Positions 1-10,478 of a stretch of 21,301 nucleotides of DNA are shown here, one piece after another. Positions within the stretch are counted from its first letter, which is position 1. Each line of letters starts with the position of its first letter. This stretch comes from Seminavis robusta. Its lineage: Eukaryota > Bacillariophyta > Bacillariophyceae > Naviculales > Naviculaceae. The stretch lies in contig CAICTM010001755.1 in NCBI GenBank assembly GCA_903772945.1, positions 1,891 to 23,191 of the forward strand, read 5' to 3'. The notes under the pieces are model-generated. The model was not told where the DNA came from. It made no database searches and saw only the letters and a list, made by a program, of their open reading frames with translations. The translations under genes were made by a program, and so were the position numbers.

Positions 1-98
1 AACGGGAATGGCACCATCGCAAATGGAGGCCCAGACTCACAACGAGGATTTCACAAACGGGAATGGCACCATCGCAAATGGAGGCCCAAACTCACAAC
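1..98. repeat. 55-bp direct repeat, two copies (first cut by window edge)
   Basis: The segment starting at 1 recurs at 56 with near-identical sequence for about 43 bases (the word AACGGGAATGGCACCATCGC begins both). The first copy continues with a short spacer into the second. The second copy runs into an open reading frame, so the repeat may be in the 5' part of a gene that starts outside the window. The window edge prevents counting further units upstream. Confidence 0.85.
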
Positions 99-478
99 CC
101 AAACGCTGACATCACAGCCGATTCCAACTACTACGCGAAGCTGGGAGAGCAATGGGAACTGCCCCCTTTTCCTTGTGCCTTCCTGAAAGATCAGGCTGAG
201 TTTTGCTTATGCCTAGACTGCGCTTGGAGGAATTTGGGTCCATCGCCCCATTGGTAGGCGAGCTCTGGATGCTGACTACTATTATCTCACCACAGGCAAG
301 CCTTGTGATGGCTTTGAGCAAACAGGATGCGAGTTCAAGGATTGTTACTTGACTCACAGATTTAATCCATTCAATCAGCACAGGACTGCCTTTTCAGGCG
401 TCGAGGAGAGGTCTGTGACCGATTTGACAACAACCAACCGAACGTGGGCTCAACACGGAGATCGAACCGATCGATGAG
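79..478 (+). pseudogene. Possible small CCCH zinc-finger protein, frameshifted
   Basis: A frame open from the ATG at 79 (a further in-frame ATG lies at 63) ends at TAG 255-257. An overlapping frame open from 217 continues to a TGA at 476-478. The second frame contains Cys (304), seven residues, Cys (328), four residues, Cys (343), three residues, His (355). This C-x7-C-x4-C-x3-H spacing is close to the CCCH zinc-finger consensus (C-x7/8-C-x5-C-x3-H), which usually binds RNA. The sequence upstream of the finger in the first frame is also Cys- and aromatic-rich, and a single indel near 217-257 would join the two. The join is inferred. It could instead be two unrelated chance frames. No homologue is recognised. 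Confidence 0.3.
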
Positions 479-1182
479 ACTCTCATGACGACATCGGGGA
501 ACGGTAGAGAAGCGATCAACAGAGTTGATTCGATTCGATTCACATTGCTAGCCAGTATTCACATGGCTGTCGACGACAGGATACAAGATGCTACAGCACA
601 GTCGCACGGACAGGAAAGAATATCCCCACAAATGGCTACCTATAGGTACGTCCAGAATGGAATCACGCTGTTCGTTTGCCGTTCTTCCTGCATGCCACAG
701 CAACAATCGAAGGAAGTGTGGCGCATGAGTGGAAGGAGGGTGGAATGACGAGGAAACGCCGGTGCATTGTGTATGATTCAAATTCAAATTCAACCACGAA
801 CGAAATTCCCCAAACGATGCGGAGACGAGACGATCGGAGGTGGAAACGTTTTGTTGAATCAACCATAGCTGTAGCTAGAGGTCAAAATATCCAAACCAGC
901 ACACCAAAGAGACCCTGATCTAGTTGGCTGCTGTGCCACAAGAGGCCAATGCATCCCGGTTGGTACGACTGTACCCGTACTAGTGCTGGTCGTCCGAAAT
1001 TCTTGACCCTGCGGACAAAACTAGCTGCTTCAAAGAACAAATCGAAGAGAAAATTCTCGACTGTAACAATTTTATGAGCTCAGGGCAAGCGCCCTGGATC
1101 ATTCAGCTTGACCGCTCAGAAGTTTCGAAAGTTTGCGTTTTGTCTTTCGGAAGCACGTAAAATGTGGTACATACCACTTCGT
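479..1182. other. Stretch without a recognisable gene
   Basis: Short overlapping frames occur on both strands between 485 and 918, but none has a recognisable domain, good start context or partner. Nothing here can be supported as a gene. A small GTAC-rich patch lies at 960-985. Confidence 0.5.
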
Positions 1183-1441
1183 GGTACCGAAAGGGCCCCA
1201 AATCGCGATTTACAAGTAATTCTGCTTCATACTTGGGTTTCGATTTTATATTTCGATTTTGATTTTATATGTAGGTTTCAATTTTATATTTTGGTTTCGG
1301 CTTGATTTTACTAGTTATTTACCATAGTAATTTGGTTTCGGTTTTATATTTATGTTTAGGTTTCGGTTTTATATTTCGGTTTGGAATTGATCAATTTAAT
1401 TGGATTCTTAAAATCCTGATTTCGGGCCCTTTCACCGTACC
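1183..1441. mobile_element. MITE-like element with inverted ends and AT-rich core
   Basis: The left end 1183-1211 (GGTACCGAAAGGGCCCC followed by AAATCGCGATTT) and the reverse complement of the right end 1411-1441 (GGTACGGTGAAAGGGCCC followed by GAAATCAGGATTT) match over about 29 bases with a few differences. Between them lies an imperfect array of TTTCGRTTTTATATTT-like units. There is no coding capacity. The size (about 259 bp) and inverted ends fit a miniature inverted-repeat element, but no clear target duplication is visible. A small hairpin (ACCAC-TTC-GTGGT) sits just outside the left end. Confidence 0.55.
1236..1390. repeat. Degenerate TTTCGGTTTTATATTT tandem array
   Basis: At least six imperfect copies of a 15-18 base unit, GGTTTCGATTTTATATTT-like, lie inside the MITE-like element. 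The strand is very T-rich on the top and A-rich on the bottom. No protein is encoded. Confidence 0.7.
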
Positions 1442-1707
1442 GGTTTGGATTGTTTAAGCTCGCCCCACTCTCGAAGGCAGAAGCGGAACGTTTTGGAACG
1501 ACTGAGTAAATCGCTATCTTTCAAAGGAAAGCATATTCTATAGTCACTGGGAGTGATACCGTAGGACATGGTACATATTTGTACATACGCACTATGCTAG
1601 TACAAGTCTACACGCACTATGAACCATGTACACTGGCATCACTATTTTTCTTAAAGCTAAGGGTCCCAAAAAGGGCTAAATTTCGCAAAGTGGCCAAAAT
1701 GGCCAAG
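1442..1707. other. Non-coding spacer with GTAC words
   Basis: No gene is visible. The stretch 1569-1631 holds four GTAC tetramers and two copies of CGCACTATG 27 bases apart. The region beyond 1680 carries three TGGCCAA/GATGGCC-like words just past the recombinase stop codon. It may be the 3' flank of that element. Confidence 0.4.
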
Positions 1708-3956
1708 TTAGATGGCCTCAGCACAAAGCTGGGGATTGAGGCGAAATCCCACAGCTTGCACAAAGGGGTTGCGCTGATCCTTACCATCAGCAATGATCCT
1801 GTCAATGATCCTGGTAACCCTGCCATCACCCTGGTAAACGCGCAAGATCTTGGCATTGACGGCTTGGATGTTGTTTCCAGCATTCACCAGGTAGGCTTGG
1901 AGCTTCCAGACCTTGCTGCGCCTGTAGTACTTTTGCTTGATTCCCAGCATCCGGTTGTTCTTCTCCATGGTCGTGAAGGACTTCGCGGGCTTGTAGTCAC
2001 CAACACCAAAGAGGAACTCCTCCCACAACTCCATCAAACTCCTAGGGCGCTCAATCAACCTAGCACTTGGATCAATCGTGCCCAACCTAGGAGCCACCGC
2101 ATCAGCCTTGCTCGCTCCAACTGTAGATTCAGCAGCACGGTTGCGGCGCCTAGCCTGCTCTTGAGGATCACCGCGCACAAAGGCCTGTCCAATAGTACCA
2201 CCATACCTGCGCTGATTGTTGTTGACACGAGCGAATTGTTGCTGGCACCATTGGCGATGAGACTCTTGGTTGTTCTGCATGGTGTCGAATCGTTGCGTCA
2301 TGTTCTTCTCGATGTTGGAGAGGAAAGCCAAAATGGTGGATTGGCTTGACTGACTGGACTGGCCACTTCCAGCAGTCGACAGATCCGACACCTCATTCCC
2401 AGTCGTCAAATCCACAACTCGACCACCAGCAGCCGCCGCAGTGTTAGGAGTGGTCGTACCTTGTCCGCTTGAAGCTGTTGTCGTGTCTTGGTCAAGTTGA
2501 CTGACGCTCTCAAAGATCTCAAGATGGCCATTGATATTGGCAATCACCAAGCCAAGCTTCTCCACGGGATTCTTGCTTTGTCGACCATACTTCTGCTCAA
2601 ACCGGAAGCGAAGGGAGGCAGCGGCACCCTCTGGCAAAACTGAGCGTGCTTGAGGATCGAATACGCACCAAAGCCTAGCCAACGCCATTACCCTACAGAA
2701 CCTGAGATCATTGCCGTACCTCTTGCGAATGTTGGGAATGCAGTGATGGAACAAAAAGTCGTCAGAAATGGCAAGGTCCTTTCGGACCGCATACTTGATT
2801 GGACCACCCTCACACAAACAGCCAGCCACAAAGGCATCCGTGAACTCGTCATTGGGGTCCTCATACAGCATTCCCATGACACTTCCAGACTTTTCTCCAA
2901 CCCAGCGTCCACGGAACTCGCCTTGAACACGAGCGGCACCCTTGCGTCTGGCTCGAGTAGCAGCATAGCTACTTGCGAAGTGAGTGAGTACTACCCAATC
3001 CCTTTCAGTCATCTTCATCGCCAACTTGGTCTTCCAGTCTCTTGAATTCCGCCTTGTCCCACACTAGCTTTTTGACTCGGTTGCCATACTGTTGGTTCAG
3101 GTTTTCGGGCCCTTTCTCGTTGTGGTTGTTGCTCGTGAAGAGGAACTTGGCATGGGGATGTCGCACAAGCCAGATTTCAAGGTAAACAGACAACCAAAGC
3201 TGGGGACAGTTCATCCAATCACCGGCACCAAAGAGGACTTGATCGGGACAGTTGCGCATTCCACGGACATTCTTGGACCATTTGGTACGGGTGTAGATTG
3301 TGAAGGGAAACTTTGAAGAGTGGGATCCATGAGGAGCGCTGACCTTGAAATGGCAAGTGTCATCCAGTCGGTGCATGAGATGGTAGGCCCAAAGGGGCAT
3401 CAAGACAAACTTGAAGGCGTTGTCGAAACCACCGGCAAGGAGAAACAGCTGCAGGATCATGTTGAATTCATTCTGGTTGTAGGCACGCTTGTCATTGGCT
3501 GCCACACCTTCTCCCCGAACTTCAAAGGTTTGGACACGGGCGGGAAATCAGCTCAAGAATGCTTTGATGATGGGTCGGATTCCCTCCACGTCCATCCATC
3601 CAAGGAACATGCTTGTTGGGCATGAAGTGACTGACAGCTTGCTTGGCCTTCTTCAGAGATCCAGATCGCATGAACACTGGACGATGGCGCGGCTGGGGGA
3701 AAGGGTCTCCATAAGCTTGAAGGTTCAACCACTGACGGATGACGCTTGGAGTGAGTTGAAGGAGCTGCTCTTTGCTGAAGGTTTGTTCTCGAGGGTATGG
3801 GTTGTCAGAACGACCATGAGCGTAGGACATGCAGTTCGACATGTAGCCCTGGTAATCATGATGCGTAGGATAGGACCATTCTTCATCGTCAACAAGAATG
3901 GGAGCACGGCCGGATCCGACATTGGGTGGGTTTGCTCCGTACAAACCTGGCGCCAT
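1708..3956 (-). pseudogene. Crypton-like tyrosine recombinase with GCR1-like C-terminal domain, broken in three frames
   Basis: Integrase-type enzyme that would cut and rejoin element ends through a tyrosine. It reads from ATG 3956 (context ACCATGG) to TAA 1708. The N-terminal part (to about 3537) has a core-binding region with the SL-KKA-S-FMPN and GNPT words of this family. The second part (3534-3005) has the first catalytic Arg in HRLDD and a WSKNV strand. The third (from about 2967) has YAAT, RGRW, a LYEDP tyrosine candidate and AGCLCEGGPIKY. Residues near the C-terminus (LWEEF, PAKSFT, RRSKVW) resemble the GCR1_C DNA-binding domain used by Cryptons. A Ser/Gln/Thr-rich linker precedes it. 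Lesions: an extra base near 3537, TGA at 3005-3007 and an extra base (or TAGC) near 2968. The family is recognised from memory; the subclass is inferred. Confidence 0.75.
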
Positions 3957-4007
3957 GGTGGGAGAATAACAGCAACGAAAATAGATTGGATCGAGGAAAT
4001 AGATCAA

Positions 4008-5125
4008 TCGGTTGCTTTCAAACTGTTGACAAGCTCGAAAAATGAAGAACTCTCCACTCGCAATCTGGTTGAATCAGCCTCGCTTGGAGGGAATTCGGAT
4101 AGGGATCTAAGCGTTGAGGGCGTTCGCCCTTAGATAACCTTGGTGGAATTGCGCATGCAGCCCTGCCTGGCTCTCCAAGACTTAATCTCTGTATCATTTC
4201 GAATGTGTGTCTGTCAAAAATAGTACTTTTTGAATAACATTCGAACGACTCAACTGCTATCCCAGGCGTTACGAGCCGCGAAAAACTTTCCTCGAGAAAT
4301 TTAGTGGGAATTCGGTCAGTTTTATGTTTCCCGGGACAGAGAACCATGTACTTCCCCCCCAAGGCTTAAGGAGAATTACTGGGGCTTCCGGATGTTATAT
4401 GTTTCTACTTAGGCTGTAAATGTAACGTTACGTGTGTAACATTTTACCCTTATTTCCTGGAAACTTAGCTCGAAACATCCACAATTGATGATGCTCCTAA
4501 AAAACCGCTACTGGTACAATGTACCGTCTGCTCGACACGTTCGATAACCAAGCTGGGAATGGTCTAGAAGTCGACGTCCGCGATGTCCTATTTGACTGTC
4601 GGCAGATCCACCACGGATTTTTCACTGTGCCACACACATTTGTTTCCTTTGTGTGGTTTGTCGTCTGTTTTTAGCTAGGTAGCTCGTAGCAAACAACACG
4701 TCTACATAGTACCGGTACAGTATACATAGTATGCATGGCAACCTTGAGAATGTTTGAACCATATTCCGTAAGCAAAGCTGACGAATCCAATGGCTGGAAT
4801 CACCACGTTTTGTCGCCCAACCTCGGCAGCGTCCCATCCACCTGGAGTCACTGTTCACTGCTTGTTTTTTCTGTTCATGCGGCTCAGTCTTTTTGCAGTC
4901 AACGTCAAGCCAAGCAGGTCAACCCCATGAAAATTTGCCCCCTAATACCCCCAACAACAACGCTATGCTAAGAACTCAAAAGTAGCTCGTGTCTTGAATA
5001 AATTTGGGATTCAAAGTTTGCTTGCTTGTGGAGCAAGTCTAACCAGCTCGTCTCTTTACGATTTAAGTTTTATAAGGGGGGATTAGAGTAGGGAAATTAT
5101 CTACGGAAGCCAGCCGGGGCCAGGC
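4008..5125. other. About 1.1 kb without a recognisable gene
   Basis: Frames on both strands are short and lack domains. The part next to 3956 would hold the promoter of the recombinase on the minus strand; no core motif is distinct. The palindrome TGGTACAATGTACC lies near 4514, and GTACCGGTAC near 4710. Beyond these I see nothing. Confidence 0.5.
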
Positions 5126-5380
5126 TTAAGCAAAGAACAGTCGAAATTCAGGACTAGGTTCTGTGGGATCAGGGGCAAGAAATTGAGGACCAGTACGGGG
5201 GCCAAATGGTTTGGCTTTGCGAGATCCACGGAGACATAAATGGGTAGCTTTCACAAGGGCAATTGAGATACGGGTCTGCATGAAAAACATCATTTGAGAG
5301 TAGGAAAACTGAGTTTTGGAGGCAGTAGCAGAAGCAAGCCGTTGTAAGAGAATCTTGGCTTGGGGGGCAAGCATGCCATC
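5126..5380 (-). pseudogene. C-terminal fragment of a diatom retroelement ORF, split by the gypsy insertion
   Basis: The minus strand is open from the insertion point to a TAA near 5126. It shows the order SVDGML, an APQAK-LLQRLA helix, a YSQMM-F-TRISIA stretch and THLCLRGSR. I associate this order with the tail of multi-copy reverse-transcriptase-type ORFs in diatoms. The reading frame does not start here. If the LTR element and one CATC copy are removed, the frame joins without a break to the segment at 9933-9970, giving FVVSVDGML across the junction. That continuity supports a pre-existing coding sequence. The family call is from memory and moderate. The function of this tail is not known to me. 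Confidence 0.5.
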
Positions 5381-5785
5381 TGCAATACACGGCTCTTAGC
5401 CTTATTCGCGACTCGATCCTAGATAGGGTTTGAGTTCGACTCATGACTGAGTCTCTCGTGAATAGTCATTTGAGACAGGGTTCTCAATGATCGCGCTAGT
5501 CATACTAGGTTGATGATGAAACATCGCTCTAGATATTTAGCGCTACTAGATCCAGGCTAGACAAACCTTCCAGCGTTCCGTTTTAGGATCGTGGAGAGAC
5601 GAGGATTACTACCACACCTACTCTATCACACTTTATAGTCTCCGCGGGAAGCCAGATCTACGATCCCTTGATGATGATTCTCTCGTTGATTAGTTTTCAT
5701 AGCTTTCTAATCTCTCTCATAACTTTCATTCTCTCAAACTCAAAACACCTCGAAAGATCTTTACACTAGCTTTTAGCGTAGTGCA
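5381..5785 (+). repeat. 5' LTR of gypsy element
   Basis: About 405 bp, beginning TGCAATACAC and ending GCGTAGTGCA. It is a near-copy of 9486-9928. It lacks about 20 bp present in the 3' LTR near 5542 and a 20-bp duplication of CATTCTCATTCTCATAACTT near 5730. Otherwise it differs mostly by single-base gains or losses, with only a few substitutions. It would carry the promoter of the element. Confidence 0.93.
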
Positions 5786-5835
5786 TTTTGTTAACAACAC
5801 AATAGCTTTCAGCTACCCTCACCTATTCCTTCACC

Positions 5836-8800
5836 ATGAAGATGCTCAAGGAAAAGCATGCGTTCCGCAACTTCGAGAAACAGTTGCGTGACAAACCCAT
5901 TCTTCCTCTCGTCGACAATGACGAGAAAACAGATCGACGATACTCGTGCAACCACTTGCAAACTTCGCAACCATGTTGCCAAGCGCAAATCAGAAGACTC
6001 TGACAATGAGGACAACTCCTCTATCATTTCAATCACTTGAATGGAGAAATCTCATCTAGGATTAGGCCAGGATGATGATCAAGAAACCATGTTCCGATTT
6101 CTCATACCAAAGTGATGAAGATATCTCACTAACTAGTAAACAAGAATTGTTTTGCAACTGATGAACTCTATGGCAAATTAGATGATGCCTAGAAGCTGCT
6201 CACTAGACTCTGATGATCTATTTAGCATCGTTAACCTCTCGTGGCCAACCACCTCGTAAACTCGCAAGACAAGAGACCTCAAACCCATGTCTATGTTAGA
6301 TTTAACAAGAGAAAAAGGGAAACCAAACCCGTTACAACTCGTTGCTTACTGGATACAGGAGCATCCGGAACCTTGATTGTCAACCTCATGCTAAGAAATT
6401 ACGCATGAAGGATCTTGGGGCGTCCAAACGATGTGGACTACACCCCTGCAGGAGAATTAAACACCACACGAAGTGCAAAGGTGCATTTATGATTCCTGAA
6501 TTCACGAAGATAGAATTATCGAGTGGGATTTACACGTACCAAGAGCTTGGGGCGTATGCATGATCATAGGTCGAGAACATTCTCTCTGACTTAGGTTTCA
6601 AGTTCGATTTCACTACCATGTCAGTGGAATGGACGGCGCATCTATTCTATGAAAGACAGCGACACAATGAAGAAGAAAACTTTTCATTCCTGATCCTACC
6701 GCTGTTGATGAAGTGCAGATCGTCTCAAGAGATTCTTGATCGAAATACGAACAAGCTGACTTAAGGCAGGTTTGCCAAAGTCAAGATCAGTTAAACACGG
6801 AAGAGAAGGAACAGCTCATTCCTTACTGACGAAGTACTCTGACCTATTCGATGGTACTTTAGGAAAGTGGCAGATGGACGACTACGAAGTAGAACTTCTC
6901 CCTGATGCTAAACCTATCATGCCAGAGCTTATCCTATTCCACGGGTTCATACCAACACTCTAAAATGGAGGTTGAACGTCTCTGCGAGGCAGGAGTACTC
7001 AAGAAGGTAAACCGTTCCGAGTGGGCGGCACCAACTTTCATCATTCCCAAGAAAGATGGATCTGTACGATTCATCTCTGATTTCCGGGAACTGAACAAAA
7101 GGATTAAGCGGAAGCCTTATCCTATCCCAAAATACAGGACATGCTCTTGAACCTAGACGGATTCAAGTACGCTACTAGTCTAGACCTGAACATGGGATAC
7201 TATCACATCGAGCTGTCACCTCACTCGAAAGCAACTCTGTACCATTGTACTCCCGTGGGGAAAGTACGAGTACCAGAGGTTGCCAATGGGCCTATGTAAT
7301 AGTCCCGACATCTTCCAGGAGAAGATGGGAACACTAATGCACGACTAGAATACGTCCGTGCATACATTGACGATCTACTCATCCTAACTAACGGCGATCT
7401 AGCAGATCATGTTGAGAAGTTGGATGAAGTTCTCCGAAGGCTTCGAGAAGCCGGACTTAAGATCAATGCTACCAGTCCTTCTTCGCAAGAGGAGAACTTG
7501 AGTACCTAGGTTACGGATTACTCGAGAAGGATCCAACCTATAACCAAAAAATAGACGGGATCAAGAATATCGCTCCTCCTACCACAGAAAGGAACTCCGT
7601 AGATTAATTGGACTAGTGAACTACTATCGAGACATGTGGATTAGACGACACATGTACTGGCCCCACTCGCTTCGTTGACTTCCAAAACAACGAAGTGGAA
7701 ATGGGAAGCGGAACACGACAAGCTTTAGCCAGATGAAAAGATCATCAGCAAAGAAACCTTTGCCGCCTACCCTGACTTCAACGATACATTCGTTATCACA
7801 CGGATGCGAGTGATACTCAACTAGTGCAGTAATTTCCCAGAAGGGAAAACCTATCGCGTTCTAAGCAGGAAGCTCAACCCTGCTCAGACACGTTACACAG
7901 TTACCGAGAAGGAACTTCTCAGTATCGTAGAAACTCTAAAGAGTTCCGAACATTCTGCTAGGACAGAAAGATCGTTGACATACGGACCACAAGAATCTTA
8001 CATGCAAGAACTTCAATACCGATCGCGTAATGCGATGGCGCTTATTCTGGAAGAATACGGCCCTGAACTACGGTACATCAAGGGCGAACAGAACATCGTC
8101 GCTGATGCGTTGTCGAGACTTAACATCTCCAACAACGACGGTTCTTCAGAACGATGGACGCCGCGAGATCGCTGAACCAGGCTGCAGACGAAGAGGACTT
8201 CCCTAGGGCTTCCCTCTCTCGTTCCCCGAGATCAAACATCGTCAGAAAGACGACAACGATATCAAGAAGCTCCTCAGGGACAAGCCCAAACGACTACAAG
8301 AAGCAATCTTTCCCAGAGGGGATAAGTCCTACGACTTAGTATTAAGGAGAAAAATCGTCGTACCTAAAGACTATGCAAAAAAGCTAGTTGCAATGGTACC
8401 ATGGGTGGCTGATGCATCCTGGCGAGACTCGCACGGAACTAACCATCAGCCAACACTAAACCTGGAAAGGTCTGCGCAGGACTGTGGCAGGCCGTATGTC
8501 AGCGTTGCCAAAGCTGCCAGATGAACAAACCAAAGACGCGTAAGCTGGGATTGATGCCTCCAAAGACTTGCGAGGAGATCCCTTGGAAAGACTATGTATT
8601 GACCTGATAGGCCCTTACAACGTCGGGATCCAAGAAAAAGAATTACTGACACTTCATTGCTTTGACAATGATGATCCCGTAACCGGTTGGTTCGAGATTG
8701 CAGAGACCTGCTCAAGGCAGCAGACGAAGTATCCATCGTCCTAGAACAAACGTGGCTTACTCGTATCCATGGCCTGCTGAGGTTATCATGGATAGAGGAC

Positions 8801-9360
8801 GTGAGTTCGCGCAGAGGTCGAAAAGACACTCCGGGATGAATATGGACTTCGTCGCAAGTTCATCACCACGCGTAACCCTCAAGCCAACTCTATGGTCGAG
8901 CGTGCTCATCAAACCATACGTAACTTGATCGCTGTTCAAACATCAAGTGCCAAGACGACCTCGTGAATGGATCCTGGGATGGAGTCCTCACGGTGGTTCG
9001 CTTTGCAATGAATGCCACGATTCATACCACCTTGCGCGCAACGCCCGCACAGCTCGTGTTCAATCGTGACGCGATTCCAACGTCCGGTTCGAAGCCACTG
9101 GAAGTACATTAAGGAACGTCGCCAACGACTAATCCAACAAACAACGATAGGGAAACCGCACACGTGTCCCTCATCAAAAATGTCAACGATACTGTGATGA
9201 TTCAACAGTATCAGCACCGCAAGTACGGTCACCAAGTACAAAGGTCCTTACTCATAGACCGAGTCAATGACAATGGCACTGAACGGCTCCAACATGCTAC
9301 CGCCACGGCGGCACAGTCTACCAACTTGGAACATAAGGTATATACACCCATACAGGCCTG
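5836..9360 (+). pseudogene. Gypsy gag-pol remnant (protease, RT, RNase H, integrase)
   Basis: A start ATG with CACC context at 5836 opens a short gag-like frame. Protease: LLDTGAS at 6346-6366. Reverse transcriptase: the palm start with VLKKVNRSEWAAP and KKDGSVRFISDFRELN (6990-7090), LPMGL near 7282 and the catalytic YIDD at 7363-7374. RNase H: TVTEKEL near 7900 and the family tail YIKGEQNIVADALSRL near 8072-8120. Integrase: MHPGETRTE zinc-region remnant near 8410, IDLIGPY (first Asp) near 8600, MDRGREFA (second Asp) near 8788 and MVERAHQTIRN (Glu) near 8892. Each domain lies in a different frame from the next, separated by single-base indels and stops. The gag portion is only about 500 bases, probably shortened. 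No chromodomain is seen at the end (ID RVNDNG remnant near 9255). Confidence 0.88.
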
Positions 9361-9485
9361 ATCCCCTTGTAAGATTGCATCGTGCGACGCACATGTCTAC
9401 ATCCAAATCTCATGAGAGTGCCCGCACTTTAAATTATGTTCTCTTGTCCACTGCTGTCGCCTTCTGTGACCTTGTCAGGGGCGAA

Positions 9486-9928
9486 TGCAATACACGGCTC
9501 TTAGCCTTATTGCGACTCGATCCTAGATAGGGTTTGAGTTCGACTCATGACTGAGTCTCTCGTGAATAGTCATTTGAGACAGGGTTCTCAAGACCGCGCT
9601 AGTCATACTAGGTTGATGATAGAACATCGCTCTAGATATTTAGCCAGTGGAGTACTTCCACGCTACAAGATCCAGGCTAGACAAACCTTCCACGCGTTCC
9701 GTTTTAGGATCGTGAGAGACGTAGGATTACTACCACAACCTACTCTATCACACTTATAGTCTCCCGCGGGAAGCCAGATCTACGATCCCTTGATGATGAT
9801 CTCTCTCGTTGATTAGTTTTCATAGCTTTCTAATCTCTCTCATAACTTTCATTCTCATTCTCATAACTTTCATTCTCTCAAACTCAAAACACTCGAAAGA
9901 TCTTTACACTAGCTTTTAGCGTAGTGCA
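9486..9928 (+). repeat. 3' LTR of gypsy element
   Basis: About 443 bp, matching 5381-5785 along its whole length. It holds a CCAGTGGAGTACTTCCACG segment missing from the 5' LTR and a duplicated CATTCTCATTCTCATAACTT segment. The end GTAGTGCA is followed directly by CATC, the target duplication. Confidence 0.93.
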
Positions 9929-9975
9929 CATCCACAGAAACAACAAAGGGATGAAAGGAAGTTCATTGATGGTAC
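9929..9975 (-). pseudogene. Upstream piece of the retroelement ORF interrupted by the gypsy insertion
   Basis: Reading the minus strand toward the right LTR gives F-H-P-FVVSV. This joins in frame to DGML at 5380 if the gypsy element is excised with one CATC copy. An in-frame stop appears about 12 codons upstream, and further homology beyond about 9975 is not clear. This is a short remnant whose value is as the other half of the insertion site. Confidence 0.45.
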
Positions 9976-10252
9976 CAGAAGGAGTAGCTACTCGAGTAGT
10001 ATCAGTCACGATTACGGCCATCGGATATACGTACAGTAGCCAGTGCCGAAACAAAAAGAAACAGCATCATTGCTTCTTTGGTTCTTGGGCGGCATCATTG
10101 GCCGAATTTTAAAAGTAGGTCCACACTTGTTCTAGTCGTAGATTATTGTTGCTGATGAGTTTGCCTAGCTGGCTAGACCCATATGAAGGTCTCTGGAAGT
10201 CTCCTTTGTGTATTCCATGCTACAGTTCTGTCGTCAGCTTTATCTTTCTGCT

Positions 10253-10303
10253 AGTGCCTCGTGTTGGTGTGACTCCTAATGGAGGCAGCTACCTCCATTT
10301 GGA
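10253..10303 (+). repeat. Left copy of GTGCCTCGTGT...CTACCTCCATTTGGAG repeat
   Basis: The sequence GTGCCTCGTGTTGGTG is followed after about 20 bases by GCTACCTCCATTTGGAG. The minus strand at 17412-17366 has GTGCCTCGTGTCGGTG followed by GCTACCTCCATTTGGAG, so the two are inverted relative to each other, 7.1 kb apart. Sequence outside the repeats does not match, and no flanking duplication is visible. They may be the ends of one large element or independent copies of one repeat family. Confidence 0.6.
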
Positions 10304-10478
10304 GCCCTCAGTCAAGTGGCCATAACTCCATCAATTCTTGGCCGATTTAGCTGATCTTTGAACCTATAAGACGTCTTAATATATCTCTTTAACTGATGAC
10401 TACAACAGGTCTCCACTGCTAGCACTGAGATAGCCACAGAGCAGCGCAACAAGGGGCAACAAGACCGCCATGGTGCCG

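Larger units (their letters stand above)
5377..9932 (+). mobile_element. Ty3/gypsy LTR retrotransposon with 4-bp target duplication CATC
   Basis: Two long terminal repeats (5381-5785 and 9486-9928) each begin TGCAATACAC and end GTAGTGCA, so they start TG and end CA. They flank a 3.7-kb interior with the order gag remnant, aspartic protease, reverse transcriptase, RNase H and integrase. That is the Ty3/gypsy order, not Ty1/copia. The tetramer CATC occurs immediately before the left LTR (5377-5380) and after the right LTR (9929-9932), which marks the insertion. No plain tRNA primer-binding site (TGG...) follows the left LTR. The tract before the right LTR (AGGGGCGAA) is a weak polypurine candidate. 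The interior is heavily frameshifted, so the copy looks non-autonomous. Confidence 0.92.

Noticed and set aside
1579..2349. 256-aa plus-strand reading frame opposite the recombinase
   Set aside because: It is antisense to a recognisable minus-strand recombinase/GCR1-like coding region and has no domain of its own.
4018..4362. 114-aa minus-strand frame upstream of the recombinase
   Set aside because: No domain, no good start context, and it is separated from the recombinase start; nothing supports it.
5786..5830. tRNA primer-binding site after the left LTR
   Set aside because: The sequence TTTTGTTAACAACAC does not resemble the usual TGG-starting complement of a tRNA 3' end, and no self-priming match to the LTR was seen.
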